Source of the DNA: Adineta vaga
Taxonomy: Eukaryota > Rotifera
Direction: 5' to 3'
DNA: 64,000 bases
Assembly (NCBI GenBank): GCA_021613535.1
Contig: CP075496.1
Location: 10,354,001-10,418,000, forward strand
Numbering within the stretch: the stretch's first letter is position 1; the number at the start of each line of letters is the position of its first letter. Below, one piece after another: positions 54,546-64,000 of this stretch. The notes under the pieces are model-generated. The model did not search any database. It was not told the origin of the DNA and saw nothing but the letters and a program-made list of their open reading frames with translations. The translations under genes and the position numbers were made by a program.

Positions 54546-55278
54546 CAGTGAAATCTCTATTAATGAACATCTCCCTACTCTGAACATTGAACACTTTTCT
54601 GGTCCCTTCTATGTAAGAAAACCTCTGCATAATGAACATGCACCGAATAAACACGCTTTCTTGTATGCAATGAGAAGTAGGGATTGTCTAGCTGAAGTTC
54701 ATGGACTCTATTCAAATGAATTAGAAAACGTTTTGAAGAGTTAGTCTGAACAAACTGAACTTATTCAGCAACGCTTTTCAAAAGAAAAACTAAATTGTTT
54801 TAAAAGTTCAGCTTTAGGAACTGATCACTTTCATAGAACTACACAGGCCGCTTTGAAGATATTTTAATGAAGTTAAACCAATTCAGTTCGTCCAATCTAA
54901 CTTTTCTTAAAATTGAAGTTCGTGCCAAAAGCTATTTGAACAGTTAAGTTCTTAATAATGTACGTTTTAAACAGTTCATCTATTCGGATCTAAAATTGAA
55001 CTTTCCCAACTCCAAATAATGACATAAGAAAATAAGCTATACAATACAGTAATCACAAATCAAACTTGGAGAGATGAAAAAGACATTTTTTAATTTTATA
55101 TTGCTTGTCACAGATATCAATATAAAAAGAATATAGTACTCGTTATCATTTGTTTATGTTCATCGTACACTATATACATAAGCCTCGTTCAAAATGAAAC
55201 CTCCATAAGATGAACACCTCCTTTAATAAACATCTTTTACGCAGTCTCGCTAGTGTTCATCTAAGAGAGGTTTCACTG
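54546..55278. mobile_element. Non-autonomous Tc1/mariner-type element with TA flanks
   Basis: The left end CAGTGAAATCTCTATTAATG and right end (reverse complement) CAGTGAAACCTCTCTTAGAT are inverted repeats; TA lies on both sides (54544-54545 and 55279-55280). Subterminal copies of a unit like CCTCTGCATAATGAACA occur at both ends in more than one orientation. The 733-bp interior has no long open frame, so there is no transposase. Several short AAGTTCA/TGAACTT motifs are scattered inside. TA duplication and CAGT ends fit the Tc1/mariner (pogo/Tigger-like) superfamily. Confidence 0.75.
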
Positions 55279-55280
55279 TA

Positions 55281-55650
55281 TTTACATCGATAAAGAGACC
55301 AGCGCATTCTGCTTCCACATACATTACAGTTGTACCATTGGTCGTATTTAAAGCCGATTTCTCTAAACGCTTGTTAATCAAGCCATTATCAACATAAATA
55401 TCTCCATTACCAGTAACAAAGACACTGTATGGATAACGTAAGCCATTCGAAATATTCCTTGATGGATTGACATTTCCTTCAAACCATATTTGAGCAATAT
55501 TAAAATATAGTCCAGTAGAATAAATAGTATTGTTTGTATCGATAAATATACCTGCCGGAATTACACCAATGGTGGTATTGTCTGCAAATGTGGAACCATC
55601 TACTTCCCATGTTGCATATGGACTGAATTTCGGTTGATTGAAAGAAACAC
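55281..55650 (-). pseudogene. NHL-repeat protein fragment, truncated at the transposon
   Basis: Starting after an acceptor (TTCACAG, minus strand, exon from 55650), one frame is open for about 122 codons. It reads NQPKFSPYATWEVDGSTFAD, then NHL-type repeats: IGVIPAGIFIDTNNTIY, RYPYSVFVTGNGDIYVDNG and ECAGLFIDVN. These are blade signatures of NHL beta-propellers of a kind I associate with bdelloids. The frame is cut right at the element end, where relatives would continue. No clear upstream exon is visible within the next kilobase. Likely a gene remnant. Confidence 0.7.
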
Positions 55651-55998
55651 CTGTGAAGAAAGATGGCTAAATTTTCTTTCATGCAACATTTTCCAATTTG
55701 ATAGTTATTAAACGAATTATATTGCAAGTTACGTAATTCAGTAGGTGATAGAGGCAAATTTTTGAACAAATATATCACAGACGATGTTAAATCTATATGT
55801 GTAGTTTGTTATGAAAAATATAGCATTTAACATAACATAGAATACTAAAGCAATTGTGATCTGATTGTGAAACATGCATAGGACAATTGATAGATCCACA
55901 AGTTATCCAAAACTAATACAAGAGGATCTGCTGTTGTACTCTTCTTCTATTCAGAAACAAAGCCATGCGTAAAGCCCATATAACGAATGATTTTTTCG

Positions 55999-56036
55999 GT
56001 TCCATTAGTGTTCCCATCAGAGAGGTTTTTACTGTA
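55999..56036 (-). mobile_element. Solo terminal-repeat copy of the CAGTGAAACCTCT element
   Basis: Read on the minus strand from 56036 it begins TACAGTAAAAACCTCTCTGA and continues to GGAACACTAATGG, close to the right terminal repeat of the element at 54546-55278. No matching left end is seen nearby; probably a relic or a solo end. Confidence 0.5.
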
Positions 56037-57590
56037 TTTGTTCGTTTTTTTCAAAAAGTCTATAGCTGTATAAACTGAAATTCTTTGTCCATAAAAAGAG
56101 TATTAAAATATCGAATTTTTTATAAATAAATTTACCTATTTTAAAATTCAATTACGAAAAAGAACTTCTGCATTTATAGTCATGTCTCAAATGCATACGT
56201 CCTACCGAAGAATGTAAATAGTACGTATATGCTTCGGAAAAAAACTCAACTGTGTATATTTAATGCTGACTAAATTATCTACGGATATAAACATGTACTG
56301 AACATCGTATCGAAAACTACCGAAAGCACTTTCAAACTAACCATACTCAAACGATTAGTCATCAATCTAACACAAGCAGTAGGTCAACCAATTGCAATGG
56401 AACGGTGCTTTCTTCGATGGACAACATTCATGTCTCTTAACAACTTAAATATTTATCAAGAATACGAAAATTAGTTACATTGTGGAGTAGATGAACCTAT
56501 ACAAAAAGTACACAAATTATGAAACTTTTTATTCTTCTCTTCTGAAAAATATCCACTCACCAATCCTCGTTTTTTGTCGGTGTTTCCGGTCTCTAACAGT
56601 CTTTTCTCTCGAAGTTCATTGATTTCATAGATACATCCTACTCCATAATTAAACAATTACCTGTTGTTTGCTCGATACTATTCTTTTCATCCCAGTATTG
56701 AATATCCAAAATGAAAGATAACTTCTTCAAATAATGCTAGAGTATCGTACTACCAATGTGGAATGAAAAGGAGGCATGAAATGACAAGCCTTTATCAAGT
56801 TCTAACTTTCTTTATTTGTGTTTATTTTTAATATTACTTCGAACGTTTACAATACTATCGATCAAACAAGAATTTCAATTTCAAAATGTCAATAGGACCA
56901 CTTCCGGAACAATATACTCGAAAAATTAATAACGAGAAATTATTTATCCATTTGACAACAGCGTCTTCGCAGGCAAAATAGTAAACAAAAAGACGACGAG
57001 CAAGTATTTATCTATTCTATAATAAAAAATAGTTTCCTACGAGTAAAATCACTCGTAAACTGTACAACCTTTCGAATAATTTTTAAAAAAATCAATACTT
57101 TTTCAGTATGTCAATATAGATTATTAATGTATTTTCACCGGACTGATTTGACCTATTCATCTGTTCTTCTTTATAGTCGCGAAAACTATTGCATATGAAG
57201 CTACGAAATCATTACACAGAGTCTGATGAATATAGATACTTTCTTTTGTAAATATTCATACAGATCGGACAACAGTCTTCTCGTCATATTGACAAAAAAC
57301 AAATGACTTTTTCTTGAGAAAACAAAATAATGAAACGAGCTCCATTTTAATTAAAACTAGTCTGGAATCGATTTTTCTCGTTTTTAAGTAAAAACCATCA
57401 ATGTAATTTCTAATTATCATTGAATTTTAATAGAAAAATATCGTAATTCAACGACACCTATTGTTTAATATATCAAATGGTTTGCATACTATTGACAAAA
57501 TCTACTTTACTCCATGACCGTTTTTACATTTACGAATAGTCATTTTCTCTCTATATTTATCTCACGTTATATAACTGATCAAACATAAAC
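56037..57590. other. Intergenic, no gene seen
   Basis: AT-rich, with short unsupported open frames. A TATA-like TTATATAA lies about 25 nt upstream of the DUF427 start. Confidence 0.5.
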
Positions 57591-57875
57591 ATGTCGAAAA
57601 AAGCGGTTTGGAATGGTAAAACTCTTGCTGAAAGTGACGAAACAGTCGTTGTCGAAAGCAATTATTATTTTCCACCGGATTCAATTAAGAAGGAATTCTT
57701 CAAAGAATCCGATACTCATACAACATGTGGTTGGAAAGGTGTAGCATCGTATTATACAATTGTTGTTGATGGTAAAGAAAATAAAGATGCAGCTTGGTAT
57801 TATCCAGAAACAAAAGAAGCAGCCGATGAAATCAAAGGCTACATTGCATTTTGGAAAGGTGTTAAAATTGAATAA
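57591..57875 (+). CDS. DUF427 domain protein (probable horizontally acquired gene)
   Basis: A single intronless frame of 94 codons covering exactly one DUF427 domain. It begins with a strand-rich segment (KAVWNGKTLAESDETVVVES), then YYFPPDSIKKEFF, SDTHTTCGWKGVASYY, and ends with NKDAAWYYPETKEAADEIKGYIAFW. The words YFPPDSI, SDT.T.C.WKG.ASYY and DAAW.YP are the family's hallmarks. DUF427 proteins are common in bacteria, fungi and plants and, to my knowledge, rare in animals; biochemical function is unknown. Codon use and base composition look like the neighbourhood, so any transfer is old. It sits 105 nt from the stop of APEX2 on the other strand. Confidence 0.9.
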   Translation: MSKKAVWNGKTLAESDETVVVESNYYFPPDSIKKEFFKESDTHTTCGWKGVASYYTIVVDGKENKDAAWYYPETKEAADEIKGYIAFWKGVKIE

Positions 57876-57980
57876 AAAGCTTTTTGAAATTGAGTTTTTA
57901 TTTATCTGAATTAGTTATTTTCTCTGACATTATCAAATAAAATATCTATAGTACAAAAGAAGAAAGGAAACATAAACAAA

Positions 57981-59979
57981 TTAATCAGTAGTTGTAGTCT
58001 TTTTCTTGATTTCTTTCCATGCAAAATGATCGCATCGTGCTTGAGGATTGTTGGAAGCACCATTTGCTCGTGAACAAACATAAAAATATCGTCCCCAATT
58101 AACAGAAGAAGTGTCTTTTACTTGACGTATGACACAGCGTTCCTTATGACCGGTGCATAATGGTGGTGGAGTTGGAGGACGAAAGATTTGATTCCATGTC
58201 GTTATTTGCTTTGGTTTTTCTTCGGTCACAACGATTGATAAATCAATAATTTCAGAATTCTTTGAAAAATAAGGGATAAGTCAAATAGTATATTGAACGA
58301 TCAATTTTACTTTGGGCGTTGAATCGATCGGTGCAGGAGACAACTTTGGTTGAGAACTTCGTTTAAAATGTTGAAAAAGTGATGATTGATCTGATTTAAC
58401 TTTTTTTAATGCTGGTTTCACAGAGAATTTTGCTTGTGTGACAGTCGATTTTTCACTCGGTTGATGAGTTTGTAAACTAATTTTCGATTCATTTACTTGT
58501 ACATCGGTTTCATCTGTTTGTTGTTTTCTAAAAATCCAAAAGTTTCTCCATTCACAATCTTCTTTCATCCAGATCTCTTACTTCTCAATATCATCCTCAC
58601 GTAATCGTTTTGTTTTTACAACAAATTGATTCAATTTCATTTGTGTACCTTTAAATTCAGGCCAATATTTCGTACAAATCGAAGGTGGTCTTGCTAACAA
58701 TCGATCTTTGAGAGCAAAACTAAATTCAGCCATCACCGGACAATGATCACTCGATTCAATTTCTGGACGACGTTGACAATCAATCAAATGTGTTTTCGAT
58801 TCAGCTCCATCGCAGATAATATAATCGATACGTACACCATAATTATTTACACGAGCATTCGATAATGTTTCCCAACAAGTATATGCTTCTCGTTGATCTG
58901 GATGTAAATAACGATATGTATCAATGAAAATATTGTCAGAAACTAATTTGGAAAACCAAAGACGAGAAGGACTGGAATTAAAATACTGAAGAAGATAAAT
59001 ATAAATTATATTTTTGAATATGTGTCTTTATCAATTACTTACATTGAGATCTTCTCCAGGATCACAGGTATCAATTGGTTTATGAGAAACATTGAAATCA
59101 CCAACGATGATGACTCGACTAATGAAAATACAGTTGATAAAATATTTAGATAAAGAAAAAGATTAACATACCATCCGCGTTCTAGAAAACATCTAGCACG
59201 TTGTTCAAGTGCAGAATAAAAATTAAGTTTATAAGTTAAACGTTCAGGTTTATCGGGATCAACACGAGGACAATAGACATTAATAATTACGAGACTTGTT
59301 CCATCTCTATTTTGTTACATAGAAGAAAAAAAACTATAATTTCCAAAAAAAAAGAAAGAATGATTTTTTTTTCGATTTACTCCAGTTCATGTTCCGTCAT
59401 AATGGCACGACCTTCTCTATCAATAGCTAACAAATCATTTTCTTCCATCGAAGCATATTCTCCACCTAAACCATCTTCAAGATTAGTATGTAATTTACCA
59501 GCTAAACCTAAAAACTAACGAACTATTTCAATCTTCATCAAAAACACAGGAATTATTTCTTGCGAAACTAACCTTCTTCAGCATGAATTGGTGTCAAAGA
59601 TGTTTTACAAAATATAGCAACACCTGAATAACCTGATCGAAGTCTTGACCAACTATAAAATGTATGATAACCATCGATTCGTGCATAAGCTTCAGCAAGT
59701 GCTTGACCTAAAAAAAACGACATGAATAGATTTTTCGATTGTTTTTATATGAAATATTTGTCAGATCTACAAATGATGTGAATACAAGTTTCTGTTGTTT
59801 ATTTATTGAACATAGATAGATCGTTCTATTTACGATTTTTATTTCAAATGACAAAAAAACTTACGTGTAACTTTTGTTTCTTGAAAACATATTATATCAC
59901 AATTCAATTGTTCAAGTACAGTTCGTAATGGTTTTCGCAATGAACGAAGACCATTAATATTCCACGAACAAATTCTCAT
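57981..59979 (-). CDS. APEX2: DNA-(apurinic/apyrimidinic) endonuclease 2
   Basis: Eight exons in minus order: 59979-59865, 59707-59573, 59507-59381, 59306-59172, 59118-59043, 58985-58582, 58527-58311 and 58259-57981; 495 aa. The exonuclease/endonuclease/phosphatase core has WNINGLR (Asn7), CFQETK (Glu34), SGYSGVAIFCK, INVYCPR, IIVGDFNVSH and SSDHCPV, covering the catalytic and metal-binding residues. After it come TKYWPEFKGTQMKL, a disordered region with a PCNA-binding PIP box QSSLFQHF (about 378-385), and a C-terminal zf-GRF zinc finger (LCTGHKERCVI, then GRYFYVCSR and ARCDHFAW). This is the full APE2 architecture. APE2 trims 3' ends and supports ATR-Chk1 signalling in oxidative and crosslink repair, which suits desiccation-tolerant animals. 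Confidence 0.95.
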
Positions 59980-60406
59980 CTAGATATTGGCGATAAATTT
60001 TATATTCAATAGTAAGATTAAGAATTTCTCAAAAGCTACAGCTGAGTGTCAATCCATAATTTACCTAAATCATAGAAATTACATTTCTTCCTTTTTGTCA
60101 CTTCTATTTTAAATACAATCATATATTTAAACTTCTTTTCATTTAATCTTTGTTTTCTTTATGAAATAATTTTCACGAGAGATGTCGCATGATAGTCGTT
60201 TCATGTCACGGAAAAGTAATAATAAACAACAACAATGACAGTCGTGTTCTCATCTCATTCTGTTCTCTTTTTTTCATAACTAATAACTATCCAATCCAAA
60301 GATTACTATTTAGGATGTTTTTCTTATATTCAAATAAATCCAATAATTATTTTCTCTATTAGACTAGATTTCAAATTCTTCTTCTTCGTTTCCATTCCTG
60401 CAAAAG

Positions 60407-61109
60407 ATGACTGACAATGGTGCATTAACTAAGCGCATTGTTAAGGTTAATAAACAATAAAAATCAATCTTTTTTTTCTCAAAATTTTTTCTTCTTCATT
60501 TGTAGGAAAGTGCTCGTTTACTACAGGAACCTGTACCAGGTATCGATGCTATAGTTGATGAACAAAATCCTCGTTATTTCAAAGTTATCATTGATGGACC
60601 TAGTGAAGTGCGAAGATTATCATTTGAATCAGGATATAAATCGATATTGTATTCAATTTAGGGTCCATATGAAGGTGGTAAATTCAAAGTAGAATTATTT
60701 TTACCTGATGAATATCCAATGGCACCACCGAAAGTTCGTTTTATGACAAAACTATATCATCCTAATATCGATAAATTAGGTCGAGTTTGTCTTGATATTC
60801 TCAAAGGTATTTTATTTCTTAGGATTGATTAAGTTTATTAATTTTGTTTCCTTTTTGTCAGAGAAATGGAGTCCTGCTTTACAAATTCGTACCGTCCTTC
60901 TGTCAATTCAAGCTCTATTAAGTTCACCTAATCCCGATGATTTTTTAGACGCTGATGTCGCAGAAAAATGGAAAGCCGATGAAAAAGGTGCTAAAGCTAT
61001 AGGTAAATATATATCATATCATCAATTATTTCATTCACACATACATACTTTGTCCTCCTTCTCTACTTCAGCTCGTGAATGGACTCAAAAATATGCTCGT
61101 GAATCTTAG
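60407..61109 (+). CDS. UBE2N: Ubiquitin-conjugating enzyme E2 N (Ubc13)
   Basis: Five exons, 60407-60445, 60506-60607, 60662-60806, 60862-61002 and 61072-61109, give 154 aa (human 152). Family words include [40 protein letters not shown] (HPN at 80-82) and GRVCLDILK with catalytic Cys90. [20 protein letters not shown] and [15 protein letters not shown] follow. Ubc13 pairs with a UEV partner to build Lys63-linked chains in DNA-damage tolerance and signalling. The second intron starts GTGCGA, an unusual donor, but the joint keeps the conserved PSE-GPYEGG reading. The end is slightly longer and different from vertebrates. Confidence 0.95.
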
Positions 61110-61811
61110 ATCGAAAATCACGTATATATACATATATTTATTTATATAAACTCGTCGGATCAAAAGTGCATAAAAGACACTCAAAATAAATCATGGTGAA
61201 ATTTTTCTTTTTGTATGCTTTTTTTTCGCATGTTCATAGATACTATTTCTTTTATCTCGCGTCTTCTTCTTTTTTTTGTATTCAAGAGCAAAATTCATAT
61301 GTAATACTTGTTGCTAACAACTGTCTATATGACTCGATTGTCTATTTTCAAGAAAAACGAACTCATTTACTTCGTTGCTTCTATTTCGATTGTAATCATC
61401 AATGAATGAATGAATGAATGTATGCGTATGTAAGAACGAAGAAGAGAGAGAGAGAGAAGATAAAGAACAGAGAAGTTATATCATCTTTACTTACATCCTC
61501 AGAGCAGATGTGCTAAACATATCTATAGATACATATCAGATCATTTTGCATGTAAAGAACTGATGTACCCAAAGTATTAGGTTAACCATTGCATGATCAA
61601 AAGTTTGGGTACTAAAAACGTCGCGCATTCCATATCTCTATTATCTGTTCATTATTAATAAAACCATAGAAATTCTTAGCAGATAAGATTATTTTATTAA
61701 CTCTAATAAGAAATCATCGATGTTGAACTATTTTATACATACAATATCTTCTGAATCTAGATAATAAAATCTTAAACAACATAAAAATGTTCCACTACAA
61801 ATGAATTAATT
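61110..61811. other. Intergenic, with microsatellites
   Basis: No gene seen. It contains an (AATG)n repeat at 61401-61420 and a short GA tract near 61445. A 70-codon open frame here is hydrophobic low-complexity sequence without support. Confidence 0.55.
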
Positions 61812-63958
61812 ATGCGTTCTTTCAATAGTCGTGTTTTTATTTTCAAAATGCGTCGTTTATTTGAATTATTAATATTAACTTTATTCTTTCTTATTCTTTT
61901 TACTATCGGTTCAAAATGGACAACATCAAAATCAAAATTTAAACCAACAATAGATAATGATACTTTTAAATATTTAAGCCCGAAATTAAATTTAATCTCT
62001 AGTAATTCATTTGTATCTCAAGATAAATCTTTAAATCTTAATGATGATAATATGATAACAAAACAATTAAATTCTAAAGCAGATAATTTAGATAAATATA
62101 TTCATTTAGATTTAAAAGGTGCTCCACCATTAGCTGATAAATTTTATGAAAATTTCTTTGATTTTATTGATAAAATACAAATGGGTGTTAAAGGAATTCT
62201 AATTGAATATGAAGATATGTTACCATTAGAAGGTCGATTTGTTAATGTAAGTTATAAATATTGATATGAAAAATAAAACACTTGTCTTACTTCTTTTTCT
62301 AGACAACTCATCGTTTACATTATACAAAATCTGATATAGAATTAATTCAAACATCAGCTCGATCACATCAACTTGAGGTTATACCTTTAATTCAAACATT
62401 TGGTCATCTAGAATGGTTACTTAAATTGGAACAATTACAATTATATCGTGATGATTTAAATTCACCAATGGTTATTACACCATGTCTTAATGATACTTAT
62501 ATTCTACTTGAAGGTAAAGTAAAGATTAGCGAAAGAATTATTTATATAAAACAAAACAAAATCTTATTTATTAGATCTTCTTAAACAAACGCTCGATATG
62601 CATCCGTATAGTAATACAATTCATATTGGATGTGATGAAGTTATATTAACAAATTCTCATCCAAATTGTCGAGAAATTCAAATGGATATATCACAACGAT
62701 ATGTGGAGTAAATATTAAAAAAAAACTTTTGAATGTACTTTTATTTTATTTTGTAGGCATGTAAAACGTGTTGCAAATATCGTTCGAAGAATTCGACCAG
62801 CAATTCGAATACTTATTTGGGATGATGTTATTCGTGGTGATCAATTTCTAATGAATGAAAAGCTAGTAAGTAGAATTATTTAGTATCGATTATGAACAAA
62901 AAATATGTTCTTATCAATATCACATTGTAGAAGAACTATTGTTCGCTTTATTGTTAACATTCACATTCTCCTTAGAACATATTCTATAATTCATACAGAA
63001 GTGAATGATTAATCAATATTTGAATACATACATAGCAATCTGGAAGATCACTTTTCAATTAAAAATGAATAATAATTTTATTATTGTTTTCTTCTTTAGC
63101 TCAATGAATTGAAAGGTCTCGTTCAACCAGTTGCTTGGAATTATCATCCAATATTTGACGAATCATATGTTTATTCACCTGTATGGAATATTTATTCGAA
63201 ATTATTCTCTACAACATGGGCAGCTAGCGCATTTAAAGGTGGTCTTAATCGTTATTCAATGCAAACAAATGCTACGCATCATGCTTTAAATAATCGTGCT
63301 TGGCTTCAATTTCTTGAGTCATTATCAACTGAAAAGAAGACTTCATTTTCCGCAATTATTCTAACTGGTTGGTCACGTTTTGATCATTTTATGCCTTTAT
63401 GTGACTTATTACCAACGGCTTATCAATCACTTATCAGTAGTTTATATGCTATTAATACTGGCAAAATCCTTCCTAATGATTATATCAATGATTGTGATGC
63501 TTTAATGAATTTAATTGAAAAAGATGGTCAACTATGTCAATCATTACCAGGTAAATGAATGAATTTTTAAAAGCATTCGAAATCTATAGATATTCTTGTT
63601 TTTGCTTATAGGTCTTTCAATTTGGTCAGGTATATCGAGTTTAGCATCATCTCTGGCACAAATTGATGATCGTCTGACATTTTTACATACTGTTGCACCC
63701 TCGTACAATCGTAAACATCGATTTGTACGACGTTATGAGCTTGATTCCCGTCTAAATGAATTACAAATTTTACAAACTGATCTATTAACTATGACTCAAT
63801 CATTACATAAACAATTTAGTGAACTCTATTCAATCGATATTATCGATGAATGGTTTGATCTTTACATCTCACCGACATTGGGACGAATTAATTCAACACT
63901 TTTTGAATTCTCATCAGCACGAAATCAAACATTTTGGTCAAGACGACCATTAATCTAG
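61812..63958 (+). CDS. HEXD: Hexosaminidase D-like GH20 enzyme with N-terminal membrane anchor
   Basis: Six exons, 61812-62246, 62303-62513, 62575-62707, 62757-62865, 63100-63550 and 63612-63958, give 561 aa. Residues about 13-32 (RLFELLILTLFFLILFTIGS) make a type II membrane anchor, so the enzyme probably faces the secretory lumen. The GH20 D-type core follows: HLDLKGAPPLADKFYENFF, ILIEYEDMLP, IQTFGHLEWLLKLE, and IHIGCDEV with the catalytic Asp-Glu pair. Next are IRILIWDDVI, QPVAWNYHP, STTWAASAFKGG and ILTGWSRFDHF. HEXD removes N-acetylgalactosamine or N-acetylglucosamine residues. The TM segment makes it longer at the N-terminus than the soluble form. The Asp-rich linker at 35-95 is disordered. 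Confidence 0.9.
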
Positions 63959-64000
63959 TTGAATATGAGCAACTAACTATGAACAGTTTTGTTTTAGAGT

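Noticed and set aside
61193-61405. 70-codon Phe/Tyr-rich plus-strand open frame
   Set aside because: Low-complexity hydrophobic reading of pyrimidine-rich sequence after UBE2N; no support.

Overview
The window looks like animal nuclear DNA and most probably comes from a bdelloid rotifer. It is AT-rich, its genes have many very short GT-AG introns (about 50-70 nt), and it carries metazoan ciliary genes, a T-box factor and C16orf89. It also has an NHL-repeat gene fragment and a rhodopsin-like GPCR fragment of types I associate with bdelloids, plus one bacterial/fungal-type gene (DUF427). The species assignment is inference; I ran no database search. Gene models below were built by joining exons at GT-AG sites with consistent phase, and almost every joint closes in frame.

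Layout. 1-442: 3' end of an adenylate kinase 8-like gene. 2910-5036: a neuronal calcium sensor. 5497-26249 (minus): a DNAI7/CASC1-like axonemal dynein factor in two blocks, 3' exons at 5497-6391 and 5' exons at 22701-26249. They are separated by about 16.3 kb holding two unrelated plus-strand genes (9352-10437 and 14274-22529). A plus-strand tRNA-Leu(UAG) lies in another intron of the 5' block. 26599-32262 is compact: an ARF-type GTPase, mitochondrial uS7m, a stress-protein-like helical protein with a TATA promoter, laforin, and a coiled-coil protein. 33959-40554: C16orf89, a GH18 chitinase with a hydrophobic C-terminal tail, and a T-box factor. 41896-51041: a SUGP1-like G-patch splicing factor with an apparent frameshift, then LRRIQ1.

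51660-56040 is a degraded, transposon-rich stretch: a polycystin-like pseudogene without its pore, a 354-bp foldback/MITE element, a GPCR fragment, a 733-bp element with terminal inverted repeats and TA flanks, and an NHL-repeat fragment. The GPCR and NHL pieces break off exactly at the two ends of that element. 57591-63958 returns to normal genes: a DUF427 gene (likely transferred), APEX2, UBE2N/Ubc13, and hexosaminidase D.

Three genes (AK8, DNAI7, LRRIQ1) are ciliary/axonemal; APEX2 and UBE2N serve DNA repair and damage signalling; laforin, GH18 and HEXD act on glycans. Most interesting: the divided DNAI7 locus with nested genes, the CAHS-like protein with its promoter, the element-bounded GPCR/NHL junction, the palindromic MITE and the DUF427 gene.
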